From positions 1 through 7,538 of the forward strand of contig DWZO01000046.1 in assembly GCA_019117525.1 (NCBI GenBank): DNA of 7,538 nucleotides, written 5' to 3'. Below are positions 1 through 6,163 of the stretch, piece after piece (position 1 is the stretch's first letter; each line of letters opens with the position of its first letter). The DNA is from Allocoprobacillus merdigallinarum (lineage in GTDB: Bacteria; Bacillota_I; Bacilli_A; Erysipelotrichales; Coprobacillaceae). A program made the position numbers and the translations under genes. The notes under the pieces were generated by a model that was not told the origin of the DNA, did no database searches, and saw only the letters and a program-made list of their open reading frames with translations.

Positions 1-27
1 GACAGCTTCAGTTATAAGTATTTTCAT
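1..27 (-). CDS. 5' end of an unidentified leftward gene (partial, nine codons)
   Basis: Only the first nine codons are inside the window, reading MKILITEAV before the left edge cuts the gene. An ATG at 27-25 follows a near-ideal AGGAGGT (41-35) at a 7-base spacing, which makes a real start very likely despite the short length. The beta-strand-like opening is common in Rossmann-type proteins such as D-2-hydroxyacid dehydrogenases, but nine residues cannot identify a family and no function is assigned. The promoter region just upstream carries a repeated motif suggesting specific control. Confidence 0.75.
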
Positions 28-34
28 AATGATT

Positions 35-53
35 ACCTCCTGAAGCCATTATA
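35..53 (-). promoter_or_regulatory. -10 box and ribosome binding site of the leftmost gene
   Basis: On the minus strand a perfect TATAAT lies at 53-48 and AGGAGGT at 41-35. A start site about seven bases after the -10 box would fall near 41, so the leader would be only about 14 bases and begin at the ribosome binding site. No good -35 hexamer is found 16-18 bases upstream, which fits a promoter needing an activator or one weak by design. Confidence 0.6.
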
Positions 54-58
54 AAAAA

Positions 59-128
59 TTATCCCGAATTTTACTTGATTTTTCATTGGAAAAACCTGTT
101 TTTCGGGATAATCAATAATTCGGGATAA
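59..128 (-). promoter_or_regulatory. Putative operator: three copies of TTATCCCGAA
   Basis: The decamer TTATCCCGAA occurs three times in 70 bases: on the plus strand at 59-68 and on the minus strand at 102-111 and 119-128. The two same-strand copies are 17 bases apart, start to start. The 59-68 copy lies in the spacer directly upstream of the -10 box at 53-48; the others lie farther upstream where an activator or a DNA-looping partner could bind. The G/C-rich core stands out from the A/T-rich surroundings. All copies lie upstream of the expected start site, so they act as DNA if they act at all. I do not recognise the cognate regulator. Confidence 0.55.
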
Positions 129-136
129 GTGCAATG

Positions 137-165
137 AGAGGGGCGAAGATTAATTTCTTCCCTCT
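137..165. other. Unassigned imperfect stem-loop
   Basis: AGAGGG (137-142) pairs with CCCTCT (160-165), and AAGA (146-149) with TCTT (156-159), leaving a 3-base bulge (143-145) and a loop at 150-155. On the plus strand a short T run (ATTTTT) follows only several bases later, and no plus-strand gene lies upstream. On the minus strand no T run follows. It could be a weak terminator remnant or a backstop, but no role is supported. The rest of 129-251 is A/T-rich DNA in which I see no gene. Confidence 0.3.
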
Positions 166-251
166 ACTCTATTTTTAATAAGTTTAGATTTTCACTTTTT
201 TATAATAGTGATATTCATATTCTTATTCTTTTTATTTATAAATAAATGTTT

Positions 252-278
252 AAAAAAAAGTCTGCCAGCAAAGGCAGA
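252..278 (-). terminator. Rho-independent terminator of the DUF2812-like gene
   Basis: On the minus strand TCTGCC (278-273), a 6-base loop and GGCAGA (266-261) form a perfect G/C-rich stem, followed after one C by eight T residues (259-252). This is a textbook intrinsic terminator for leftward transcription, about 80 bases past the stop codon at 360. It separates this gene from the next leftward gene at 27. Confidence 0.92.
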
Positions 279-359
279 ACGATATGAGTTATAATATATT
301 TTCAGATTGAAGCATTATATGTAAAAAAGAAGAAAAAGTATTCAGATTGTATAGTTTAA
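279..359 (-). other. 3' untranslated region of the DUF2812-like gene
   Basis: This A/T-rich stretch lies between the stop codon at 360 and the terminator at 278. It contains the 9-base direct repeat CAATCTGAA (minus strand) at 349-341 and 309-301. No open frame with a ribosome binding site is seen. It is the only sizeable 3' untranslated region of the complete genes here. Confidence 0.5.
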
Positions 360-1412
360 TTAATTATGAGTATAAAATTGAGAGATTATTTGTGCCTGAT
401 TTTGTGAAATTATAAAAGTTGGAATGATTGTAACAACTCTTTTTTCATTTAATATAATCATGGCAATTAAATCATTTTGATAATATCCATATATGATATC
501 ACCTTGTATTTTCAAAGAATCACAACCAAATTCAGACGGCTGGCTTTGATATTTTTTAAAAAGTTTTTGAGCTTTTGATTCTTCGTTGAAGTGATATTCT
601 TTTGTATAAAGAAGAGTATTATCAACCGTTTCTAAACTGCTATAAGATTCATTAACAACAAAACTTGAACGCTTTTGCGTTTCTAAAGTACTTTCACCTT
701 CAATGCCTAATTCATTTAAAGTAATAACAGGATGATCTTGAATTGAAAATGATTGAGCGTTTATTGCATCTTCTAAAAGACCACCGATAAAGAAAATGAC
801 TGATATGATTAATAATATATTCATTATTTTATGTTTAAAAGCAATTGATTTTTTATTGAGAGATTTTAGTTTCTTATGAAGATAGGCATTGAATTGTGTA
901 AAACCAATAAAATGGAAATAACTTGTTAAGAAAACTGTGATTGATAGAAGGATAAAACCAGTATAAACAAATAGAATACCATTACTTAAAAAAGAATCAA
1001 TATTAAAGGAAGATAATAAATAACAATAAAAAGATCCCAAAGCTAAGCTTATAAATCCAAGTAACAAATAGAACATTCTGGTTTTCATAAGTACAACATC
1101 GTTTTGAAAAGGTTTGGCAGATATAGGGTGATTAGATGCAAAAATATACATGTTTTGTTTAGAATAAATACATTTGGCATGTTGTTTTTCATATTTTTCT
1201 ATAAAAAGATTTTTTTTCACAAGCATATCATTACGTGACTCGGCATCTGGATGGTAGAAAGTTATATGATAAAAAACGGGTGTATTTGTTTTTTTAAAAA
1301 AAGATACATAGGAAAGATGGTTCGTTTTATAACCTTTTTTACCTAATTCATCTAATTTTTCTTGTAAAAGTTCATATTCATAAGGTTTATAATTCATAAT
1401 CATTAATTTCAT
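360..1412 (-). CDS. DUF2812-like three-helix membrane protein
   Basis: The product has 350 residues. The first ~100 residues look cytosolic and resemble DUF2812: a helix with ELLQEKLDELGKKGY, then SYVSFFKK and VFYHITFYHP strands. Three hydrophobic helices follow at about 113-135, 143-165 and 196-217. A polar C-terminal domain of about 130 residues begins at HPVITLNELG; with three helices it would lie on the opposite side of the membrane from the N-terminus, so probably outside. There is one cysteine (297) in that domain. The ATG at 1412 is chosen because AGGAGGT (1427-1421) sits 8 bases upstream; a TTG start at 1430 would overlap that site. The gene is monocistronic. DUF2812 genes are often next to PadR-type regulator genes; none is present here. 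Family membership is by resemblance only, and the biochemical role is unknown. It might sense or transport something, but nothing in the sequence shows it. Confidence 0.75.
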   Translation of the reverse strand: MKLMIMNYKPYEYELLQEKLDELGKKGYKTNHLSYVSFFKKTNTPVFYHITFYHPDAESRNDMLVKKNLFIEKYEKQHAKCIYSKQNMYIFASNHPISAKPFQNDVVLMKTRMFYLLLGFISLALGSFYCYLLSSFNIDSFLSNGILFVYTGFILLSITVFLTSYFHFIGFTQFNAYLHKKLKSLNKKSIAFKHKIMNILLIISVIFFIGGLLEDAINAQSFSIQDHPVITLNELGIEGESTLETQKRSSFVVNESYSSLETVDNTLLYTKEYHFNEESKAQKLFKKYQSQPSEFGCDSLKIQGDIIYGYYQNDLIAMIILNEKRVVTIIPTFIISQNQAQIISQFYTHN

Positions 1413-1420
1413 GGCTGTTA

Positions 1421-1466
1421 ACCTCCTCAATGTGGATATTATATCAAAGACAGAATATCTTGTCTA
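1421..1466 (-). promoter_or_regulatory. Promoter and ribosome binding site of the DUF2812-like gene
   Basis: On the minus strand TAGACA (1466-1461) and TATAAT (1443-1438) are 17 bases apart, giving five of six and six of six matches to the sigma-A consensus. AGGAGGT at 1427-1421 follows. An imperfect 18-bp palindrome (1448-1465) covers most of the -35 box and the spacer and may bind a regulator. Confidence 0.8.
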
Positions 1467-1470
1467 TGAA

Positions 1471-1495
1471 AGAAAAAAAGCTCATATGAGCTTTT
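1471..1495 (-). terminator. Terminator of the pepT-M18 peptidase operon
   Basis: On the minus strand AAAGCTC (1494-1488), loop ATAT and GAGCTTT (1483-1477) form a perfect stem whose T run continues to 1473, then CTTTC. The hairpin begins inside the aminopeptidase stop codon (1496-1494). It ends only a few bases before the -35 box of the downstream gene, so the two transcription units abut. Confidence 0.85.
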
Positions 1496-2864
1496 ATAAT
1501 TGAAGTAAAAATTGTGTATAAGCAAGATAAGCTTCATAAACATCAACTTTTGATACAATTTCATGAGGGGCATGCATATTTAAAACAGCAATACCAGCAT
1601 CAATAACATTCATATCATAATTTCCTAAGATGTAGGCAATAGTACCTCCACCACCTTGATCAACTTTACCAAGTTCAGCAGTTTGGAAATGGACACCAGC
1701 CTGATCCATAATATTTCTAATTTTAGCAAAATATTCAGGATTAGCATCATTGCTTCCGCTCTTACCACGAGAACCAGTGTATTTATTGAAAACAATTCCT
1801 TTTCCTAGATATGCGGCATTTTTAGGATCATTCACTTCTTTATATAATGGGTCAAAACCAGCGCTGACATCACTTGATAACATCATAGAATGAGCTAAAG
1901 CTTTTCTAACAGATAAGAATGTATCATCACCACATAAGTGTAAGATTTGAGCAATTGTATTTTCAAAGAATAAAGATTGAGCACCAGTCGCACCAACACT
2001 ACCGATTTCTTCTTTATCAACCAAGATACAGCATGATGTATATTGAGGAATATCTTGAATATCTAAGATAGCTTTTAATGATGTATAAGCACAGACACGA
2101 TCATCATGTCCATAACCCATAACCATACTTCTATCTAAACCATAATCTCTGGCAGGGCCACTTGGTACAACTTCAATTTCTGCACTTAAGAAATCTTCTT
2201 CTTCAATATCATATTTTTCTTGAAGAAGTTTTAAAATATTTGCTTTAACAGCATCTTTTTCAGTATCTTTTAAAGGAATGCTTCCTAATGTCACATCTAA
2301 ATTTTCTCCTTCAATCACTTTAGCAGCAGTTTTTTGCATTTGATCAGCAGATAAATGAATTAATAAATCTGTAATACCTACAACAGGATCATGATCATCT
2401 TCACCAATCACAACATCAATCTTAGTTCCATCTTTTTTAATAACAACACCATATAATGATAATGGAATTGTAACCCATTGATATTTTTTAACACCACCAT
2501 AATAATGAGTATCTAATAAAGCAAAACCATCACTTTCATAAAGTGGATTCTGTTTTAAATCTAAACGTGGTGAATCAATATGTGCTCCTAAGATTCTCAT
2601 TCCATCAACTAATGGTTTTTCTCCCATAATAAATAAAGCTAAGTTTTTATCTTTATTGATCACATAGAATTTATCTCCAGGTTTTAAACTGTCCATATTT
2701 TCGATATCTTGAAAACCAGCTTTTTTAGCAAGTTCAACAGATTCTTTTACACAAGCTCTTTCTGTTTTACCGGCTGTTAAGAAAGCTTTATAACCTTCAT
2801 TAAAATCCATAACATCTTGATATTGATTACTTTCGTATTTGTCCCAAGCATTTTTTGCGTACAT
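1494..2864 (-). CDS. M18 family zinc aminopeptidase
   Basis: This cytoplasmic metallopeptidase removes N-terminal amino acids from peptides; substrate preference cannot be read from the sequence. The product is 456 residues, normal for bacterial M18 enzymes. Expected dinuclear metal-site motifs occur in order: GAHIDSPRLD (metal ligand His95), GHDDRV (bridging Asp about 254), DKEEIGSVGATG (catalytic and metal Glu285/286), SSDVSAGFDP (Asp332) and NMHAPHE (His431). No signal peptide is present. The start is the ATG at 2864, one base after the pepT stop, with TGAGGT in the last pepT codons as its ribosome binding site 8 bases upstream. Upstream in-frame ATG (2879) and TTG (2888) codons have no comparable site. 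It is the second gene of a peptidase operon, probably translated in coupling with pepT. Family assignment is strong; similarity to yeast and human M18 enzymes guided the ligand assignment. Confidence 0.96.
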   Translation of the reverse strand: MYAKNAWDKYESNQYQDVMDFNEGYKAFLTAGKTERACVKESVELAKKAGFQDIENMDSLKPGDKFYVINKDKNLALFIMGEKPLVDGMRILGAHIDSPRLDLKQNPLYESDGFALLDTHYYGGVKKYQWVTIPLSLYGVVIKKDGTKIDVVIGEDDHDPVVGITDLLIHLSADQMQKTAAKVIEGENLDVTLGSIPLKDTEKDAVKANILKLLQEKYDIEEEDFLSAEIEVVPSGPARDYGLDRSMVMGYGHDDRVCAYTSLKAILDIQDIPQYTSCCILVDKEEIGSVGATGAQSLFFENTIAQILHLCGDDTFLSVRKALAHSMMLSSDVSAGFDPLYKEVNDPKNAAYLGKGIVFNKYTGSRGKSGSNDANPEYFAKIRNIMDQAGVHFQTAELGKVDQGGGGTIAYILGNYDMNVIDAGIAVLNMHAPHEIVSKVDVYEAYLAYTQFLLQL

Positions 2865-2865
2865 T

Positions 2866-4086
2866 TTATATAACCTCATTTCTTTCAATTATTTTTAATA
2901 GAACTTCTACTTGTTTTTTCATCATTGTTAATGATACATACTCAAATGGTCCATGGAAATTATACCCACCTGTACCTAAATTTGGACAAGGAAGTCCCAT
3001 ATATGTTAAATTAGCACCATCAGTACCTCCACGAATAGGTACAGCATATGGCTCAATACCACATTCTTTCATGGCTGCCATGGCATTTTCAACGATATAC
3101 ATATGTTGTTCAATATGTTTACGCATATTTAAGTAACTTTGTTCAATTGTGACTTTAACCATTGGATATCCATACTTTTGATTTAAGAATGCAGCAATAT
3201 TTTCAAAATCCTGACATTGTTTTTTAGCTAATGTTAAATCATGATTTCTAATGATGTATTCCATCTCTGTTTTTTCACATTTTCCCTGAATATTTTCAAG
3301 ATGATTAAAACCTTCATATCCTTCTGTATATTCTGGTCTGGCATGAACTGGTAACATAGCATCAAATTCCTGAGCAATGCGAATAGAGTTAATCATCGCA
3401 TTTTTAGCACTTCCAGGATGAATACTTTTCCCTGTGATTTCTACGACAGCACTAAATGCATTAAAGTTTTCATATTCAATTTCAGCAATATTACCACCAT
3501 CAATTGTATAAGCATAATCAGCATGGAAAGCTTCTACATCAAAGTTTTCAGTTCCTCGACCGACTTCTTCATCAGGAGTAAAAGCAATCTTAATATCATT
3601 GTGCTTGATTTCAGGATGATGGTAAAGATGTTCAGCCATACTCATGATAATCGCAACCCCAGCTTTATCATCTGCACCAAGCAATGTTGTTCCATCAGTT
3701 GTGATTAAATCATGATGAATCACATTGAGAAGTTCAGGAAATTCATGAGGATCAAGATATAATTCTTTCTCTTGATTAAGAGTAATTGTTGTTCCCTGAT
3801 AATCTCTGATGATTTGTGGTTTGACATTTTGACCAGAAGCATCAGGAGAAGTATCCATATGGGCAACAAAACCAATGACTTTTCCATGATCACTGTTTGC
3901 TGGAATTGTTCCATAAACAATACCACTTTGATCCAAGTGAGCATCTTCAATACCAATCTTTTTCATTTCTTCAACAAGATATTTTCCTAGTTCTAATTGT
4001 TTCATAGAAGAAGGTGTTGTTGAAGATTGAGGATCAGATTGTGTATCAAAACTAATATATTTTAAAAATCTTTCTTCTATACTCAT
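2866..4086 (-). CDS. pepT: Peptidase T (tripeptide aminopeptidase, M20B)
   Basis: PepT is a cytoplasmic dizinc exopeptidase that releases the N-terminal residue of tripeptides. The product is 406 residues, the usual length. Metal and catalytic positions agree with the well-studied enterobacterial enzyme: AHMDTSP (His76, catalytic Asp78), GADDKAG (bridging Asp139), PDEEVGRG (catalytic Glu173, metal Glu174), TIDGG (Asp196) and NFHGPFEY (His378). The dimerisation (lid) domain lies at roughly 205-320, with IHPGSAKN near its start, and RGGTDGANL follows near 352-360. The ATG at 4086 has GAGGT (4098-4094) 7 bases upstream; another ATG 4 bases upstream is out of frame. It is the first gene of the operon with the M18 aminopeptidase, divergent from the nitroreductase gene. 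All key residues are present, so it should be active. Confidence 0.98.
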   Translation of the reverse strand: MSIEERFLKYISFDTQSDPQSSTTPSSMKQLELGKYLVEEMKKIGIEDAHLDQSGIVYGTIPANSDHGKVIGFVAHMDTSPDASGQNVKPQIIRDYQGTTITLNQEKELYLDPHEFPELLNVIHHDLITTDGTTLLGADDKAGVAIIMSMAEHLYHHPEIKHNDIKIAFTPDEEVGRGTENFDVEAFHADYAYTIDGGNIAEIEYENFNAFSAVVEITGKSIHPGSAKNAMINSIRIAQEFDAMLPVHARPEYTEGYEGFNHLENIQGKCEKTEMEYIIRNHDLTLAKKQCQDFENIAAFLNQKYGYPMVKVTIEQSYLNMRKHIEQHMYIVENAMAAMKECGIEPYAVPIRGGTDGANLTYMGLPCPNLGTGGYNFHGPFEYVSLTMMKKQVEVLLKIIERNEVI

Positions 4087-4110
4087 TCATCTTACCTCGC
4101 TTTCTCTCTT

Positions 4111-4139
4111 ATTATACATGGAAATCCACAAATAATCCA
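4111..4139 (-). promoter_or_regulatory. Probable promoter of the pepT-M18 operon
   Basis: A perfect TATAAT is at 4116-4111 on the minus strand, 13 bases upstream of the ribosome binding site. The best-spaced -35 candidate is TGGATT (4139-4134), only three of six matches, with a 17-base spacer. It overlaps the spacer of the divergent nitroreductase promoter, so polymerase or a regulator on one could affect the other. Confidence 0.6.
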
Positions 4140-4169
4140 TGATTATGATATAATCATAAATAGGGAGGT
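4125..4169 (+). promoter_or_regulatory. Promoter and ribosome binding site of the nitroreductase gene
   Basis: TATAAT at 4149-4154 is preceded 18 bases upstream by TCCACA (4125-4130), four of six -35 matches. AGGGAGGT (4162-4169) is the ribosome binding site, 7 bases before the ATG at 4177. Confidence 0.7.
4139..4157. promoter_or_regulatory. 19-bp palindrome over the nitroreductase -10 box (candidate operator)
   Basis: ATGATTAT (4139-4146) and ATAATCAT (4150-4157) are perfect 8-base inverted repeats separated by GAT. The TATAAT of the nitroreductase promoter lies inside, so a dimeric regulator bound here would block that promoter and possibly affect pepT. A second inverted repeat, CATGGA (4117-4122) and TCCATG (4136-4141), lies between the divergent -10 boxes. 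Palindromes arise easily in A/T-rich DNA, so binding is an inference. Confidence 0.45.
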
Positions 4170-4176
4170 ATTGAAA

Positions 4177-4908
4177 ATGAATCAAACAATTCAGAAATTA
4201 TTTGACAGAAAATCTGTTCGTGCTTATAGTGATGAAATTATAACGCCAGAGGAAAAAGAATGGATATTAAAATCTGCCTTACAGGCACCGACAGCAGGCA
4301 ATATGGCTCTTTATTCTATTATTGATATACAGGATCAGTCCTTAAAAGATCAGCTCGCTATCACTTGTGATCATCAGCCATTTATTAGTCAGGCACCTAT
4401 GGTTTTGCTTTTTTTAGCTGATTATCAAAAATGGTATGATATATATACTCACTATGATAAAGATATCCAACCATTGGAAGAGTCTGATTTGATCTTAGCT
4501 TTGGAAGATTGTATGATTGCGGCGCAAAATGCAGTCGTAGCAGCATGGTCTTTAGGAATAGGATCATGTTATATTGGGGATATTTTAGAAAATTTTGAAA
4601 TTCATCAAAAGCTTTTTGATTTACCAAAGTATGCCATTCCAGCAACTTTACTTGTTTTAGGAAAACCAACGCTACAACAACAAAATCGTCCAAAACCACA
4701 GCGTTTTGATTTAGCAGATATGGTAAGTGTCAATACTTATCATCATAAAACAATGGATGAAACAAAACAGATGTTTATTAAACAGACTGGTAAAAATGAA
4801 GATGAACTCAAAAATTATATACAGGCTTTTGCGAAAAGAAAATTTCATGCTCCATATCGTAAGGAAATGAATCGCTCTGTTAAAAAGATGATCAAATCAT
4901 GGAAATAA
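4177..4908 (+). CDS. NfsA/FRP-type FMN-dependent nitroreductase
   Basis: The predicted flavoprotein would use FMN and NAD(P)H to reduce nitro compounds, quinones or flavins in the cytoplasm; the natural substrate is unknown. The product is 243 residues, typical of the NfsA/FRP group. Family signatures are the N-terminal RKSVRAYSDE (about 10-19, FMN phosphate contact region), LQAPTAGNMALYSII (about 34-48), the central AAQNAVVAAWSLGIGSCYIGD (about 115-135) and the C-terminal VLGKPT then RPKPQRFDLADMV, where NfsA-like proteins have the P-x-x-RPRL/P motif. The C-terminus is rich in Lys and Arg. The ATG at 4177 is preferred over an in-frame TTG at 4171 because of the 7-base spacing to GGGAGG. The gene is monocistronic, divergent from pepT and convergent with the AI-2E-family gene. 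Confidence 0.93.
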   Translation: MNQTIQKLFDRKSVRAYSDEIITPEEKEWILKSALQAPTAGNMALYSIIDIQDQSLKDQLAITCDHQPFISQAPMVLLFLADYQKWYDIYTHYDKDIQPLEESDLILALEDCMIAAQNAVVAAWSLGIGSCYIGDILENFEIHQKLFDLPKYAIPATLLVLGKPTLQQQNRPKPQRFDLADMVSVNTYHHKTMDETKQMFIKQTGKNEDELKNYIQAFAKRKFHAPYRKEMNRSVKKMIKSWK

Positions 4909-4910
4909 TA

Positions 4911-4934
4911 AAACGGACAAAATGTCCGTTTTTA
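4911..4934 (+). terminator. Bidirectional terminator (nitroreductase and AI-2E-family genes)
   Basis: AAACGGACA (4911-4919), an AAA loop and TGTCCGTTT (4923-4931) form a perfect 9-bp stem, followed by further T residues to 4933 on the plus strand. On the minus strand the same hairpin is followed by TTTTATTATTT. It therefore serves both convergent genes, whose stop codons (4906-4908 plus; 4934-4932 minus) directly flank it. Confidence 0.9.
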
Positions 4935-6104
4935 CTCATCAAATTTTTTAATCGTTTTATCTGTGATTTCAATATGTTTACGATATAATGAAATATTAAC
5001 AACGCGACTTCCTACAGCATAGATTAAAGCCATGCTTGGAACCGCAATTAATAATCCAAAGAATCCAAATAAGTTTCCAAAAATAACTAATGATAATAAG
5101 ACATATAATCCAGAAATACCAACAGCTCCGCCTACAACACGAGGATAAATAATATTGGCTTCTAATTGCTGAATAATCACAAAGCAGATTGTAAAGATAA
5201 TAGCTTGTGTAGAGTTAATAGCTAATACTAAAATAAAACTGATCACAAATCCAAAATAACCTCCAAACATTGGAATAAGACTGGAAATACCAATAATAAA
5301 GGCAATCAATTCTGGGAAAGGTAAGCCTGTTATTCTAAAGCCGACATACATTAAAAACATTAAAATACAGCTTTCTAACAGCTGACCAGAAACAAAACCA
5401 TTAAAATAATGATTGGCTTCGGCACCAATATCAAAAATCACCAATGAACGATGATATCCAAATAAGAAAGTCACAATTTTCTTTAACTGTCTTAAATGCG
5501 TTTCTTTATTGGCCAGTAAGTAGATAGCCATAATAAAAGATGTAATCGCATTAATAAAAACACCAAAGATACCAATAGATTGAAAAATAAGATGAATTCC
5601 AGCATTCCCTAAAATATTACCACTTTGAGAAAGCAAATGATTCAAATCAAGGCTTGTTAGAGCCTGTTGAATAGATTCATAATTAATCGCATAATTGATA
5701 TGGAAATGAGCTAAGGCATCATTAATCATTGTGACGAGACGATCAGCATAATTAAAAATATTTGTAATAATTAAGGCAATACTTTCACCAAGTCTAGGAA
5801 TAATAAATGCTGAAAAGAGAATAATCAAGATAACAGCCAATATTAATGTTGTTGCAATACTTAAACCTCTTTTCAGTCCTTTACGTTTGATCTTTTTACC
5901 ATACAAATGTTCAATCTTACGCATAGGTATATTTAAAATAAAAGCAATAATAATAGCGATATATAAAGGTGTCGCAAGTGCTAAGATATCACTAAGTATA
6001 GCAAAAACAGTTTCATAATTAAAAACAACAAAAGCCAGTAAAATGGCATATGTTAAATAAAAAATTGTTTTATTTTTTTTGACTATTTGACTTTTGTCAA
6101 TCAT
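4932..6104 (-). CDS. AI-2E family (UPF0118) integral membrane protein
   Basis: The product has 390 residues and belongs to the AI-2E transporter family (TqsA/YdiK-like), an inner-membrane family whose members include exporters of autoinducer-2 and ion antiporters; the substrate here is unknown. Hydrophobic helices occur near 13-29, 33-59, 82-103, 168-198, 241-258, 262-296, 300-313 and 330-366. The region 105-165 is a more polar loop typical of the family. Conserved blocks are FNGFVSGQLLES (234-245), GLPFPELIAFIIGISSLIPMF (from 260) with GGYFG, and QLEANIIYPRVVGG (313-326). The start is the ATG at 6104, with AGAAGGT (6117-6111) 6 bases upstream; an in-frame ATG at 6164 would add 20 residues but lacks a good site and covers the promoter. 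The gene appears monocistronic, divergent from the DJ-1-family gene. A link to quorum sensing should not be assumed. Confidence 0.93.
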   Translation of the reverse strand: MIDKSQIVKKNKTIFYLTYAILLAFVVFNYETVFAILSDILALATPLYIAIIIAFILNIPMRKIEHLYGKKIKRKGLKRGLSIATTLILAVILIILFSAFIIPRLGESIALIITNIFNYADRLVTMINDALAHFHINYAINYESIQQALTSLDLNHLLSQSGNILGNAGIHLIFQSIGIFGVFINAITSFIMAIYLLANKETHLRQLKKIVTFLFGYHRSLVIFDIGAEANHYFNGFVSGQLLESCILMFLMYVGFRITGLPFPELIAFIIGISSLIPMFGGYFGFVISFILVLAINSTQAIIFTICFVIIQQLEANIIYPRVVGGAVGISGLYVLLSLVIFGNLFGFFGLLIAVPSMALIYAVGSRVVNISLYRKHIEITDKTIKKFDE

Positions 6105-6118
6105 AGGTTCACCTTCTT

Positions 6119-6152
6119 TTATGGTTATAATCATAACATAATTGCTTATAAA
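6119..6152 (-). promoter_or_regulatory. Tentative promoter and inverted repeat before the AI-2E-family gene
   Basis: On the minus strand TTTATA (6152-6147) and TATAAC (6129-6124) are 17 bases apart; TATGAT (6135-6130) is an alternative -10. The inverted repeat TTATGGTTAT (6119-6128) and ATAACATAA (6133-6141), paired with one bulged base, covers these boxes and could be an operator. Both calls are tentative because the region is nearly all A/T. Confidence 0.4.
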
Positions 6153-6163
6153 AGTGTAGTTCA

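Noticed and set aside
28..128. Riboswitch or leader RNA upstream of the leftmost gene
   Set aside because: The -10 box at 53-48 leaves a leader of only about 14 bases, so the repeats lie upstream of transcription and not in RNA.
316..324. TATAAT-like sequence on the minus strand within the 3' untranslated region
   Set aside because: No -35 box and no gene or small open frame with a ribosome binding site lies between it and the terminator at 278-252.
301..349. 9-base direct repeat (TTCAGATTG) as a mobile-element footprint or regulatory repeat
   Set aside because: There are only two short copies 40 bases apart in low-complexity 3' untranslated DNA, with no inverted ends or duplicated target flanking anything.
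2855..3136. Plus-strand open frame of 93 codons opposite pepT
   Set aside because: It lies antisense to conserved pepT codons, has no ribosome binding site and an unlikely composition.
3418..3990. Several open frames on both strands (plus 3418-3708, plus 3772-3990, minus 3720-3956) inside pepT
   Set aside because: All overlap catalytic-domain codons of pepT in other frames, with no initiation signals and no recognisable family.
4397..4699. Minus-strand open frame opposite the nitroreductase gene
   Set aside because: It is antisense to conserved nitroreductase motifs and lacks a ribosome binding site.
4932..6104. Quorum-sensing role for the AI-2E-family protein
   Set aside because: The family name reflects a few members; others have different substrates, and no luxS or related gene is visible here.
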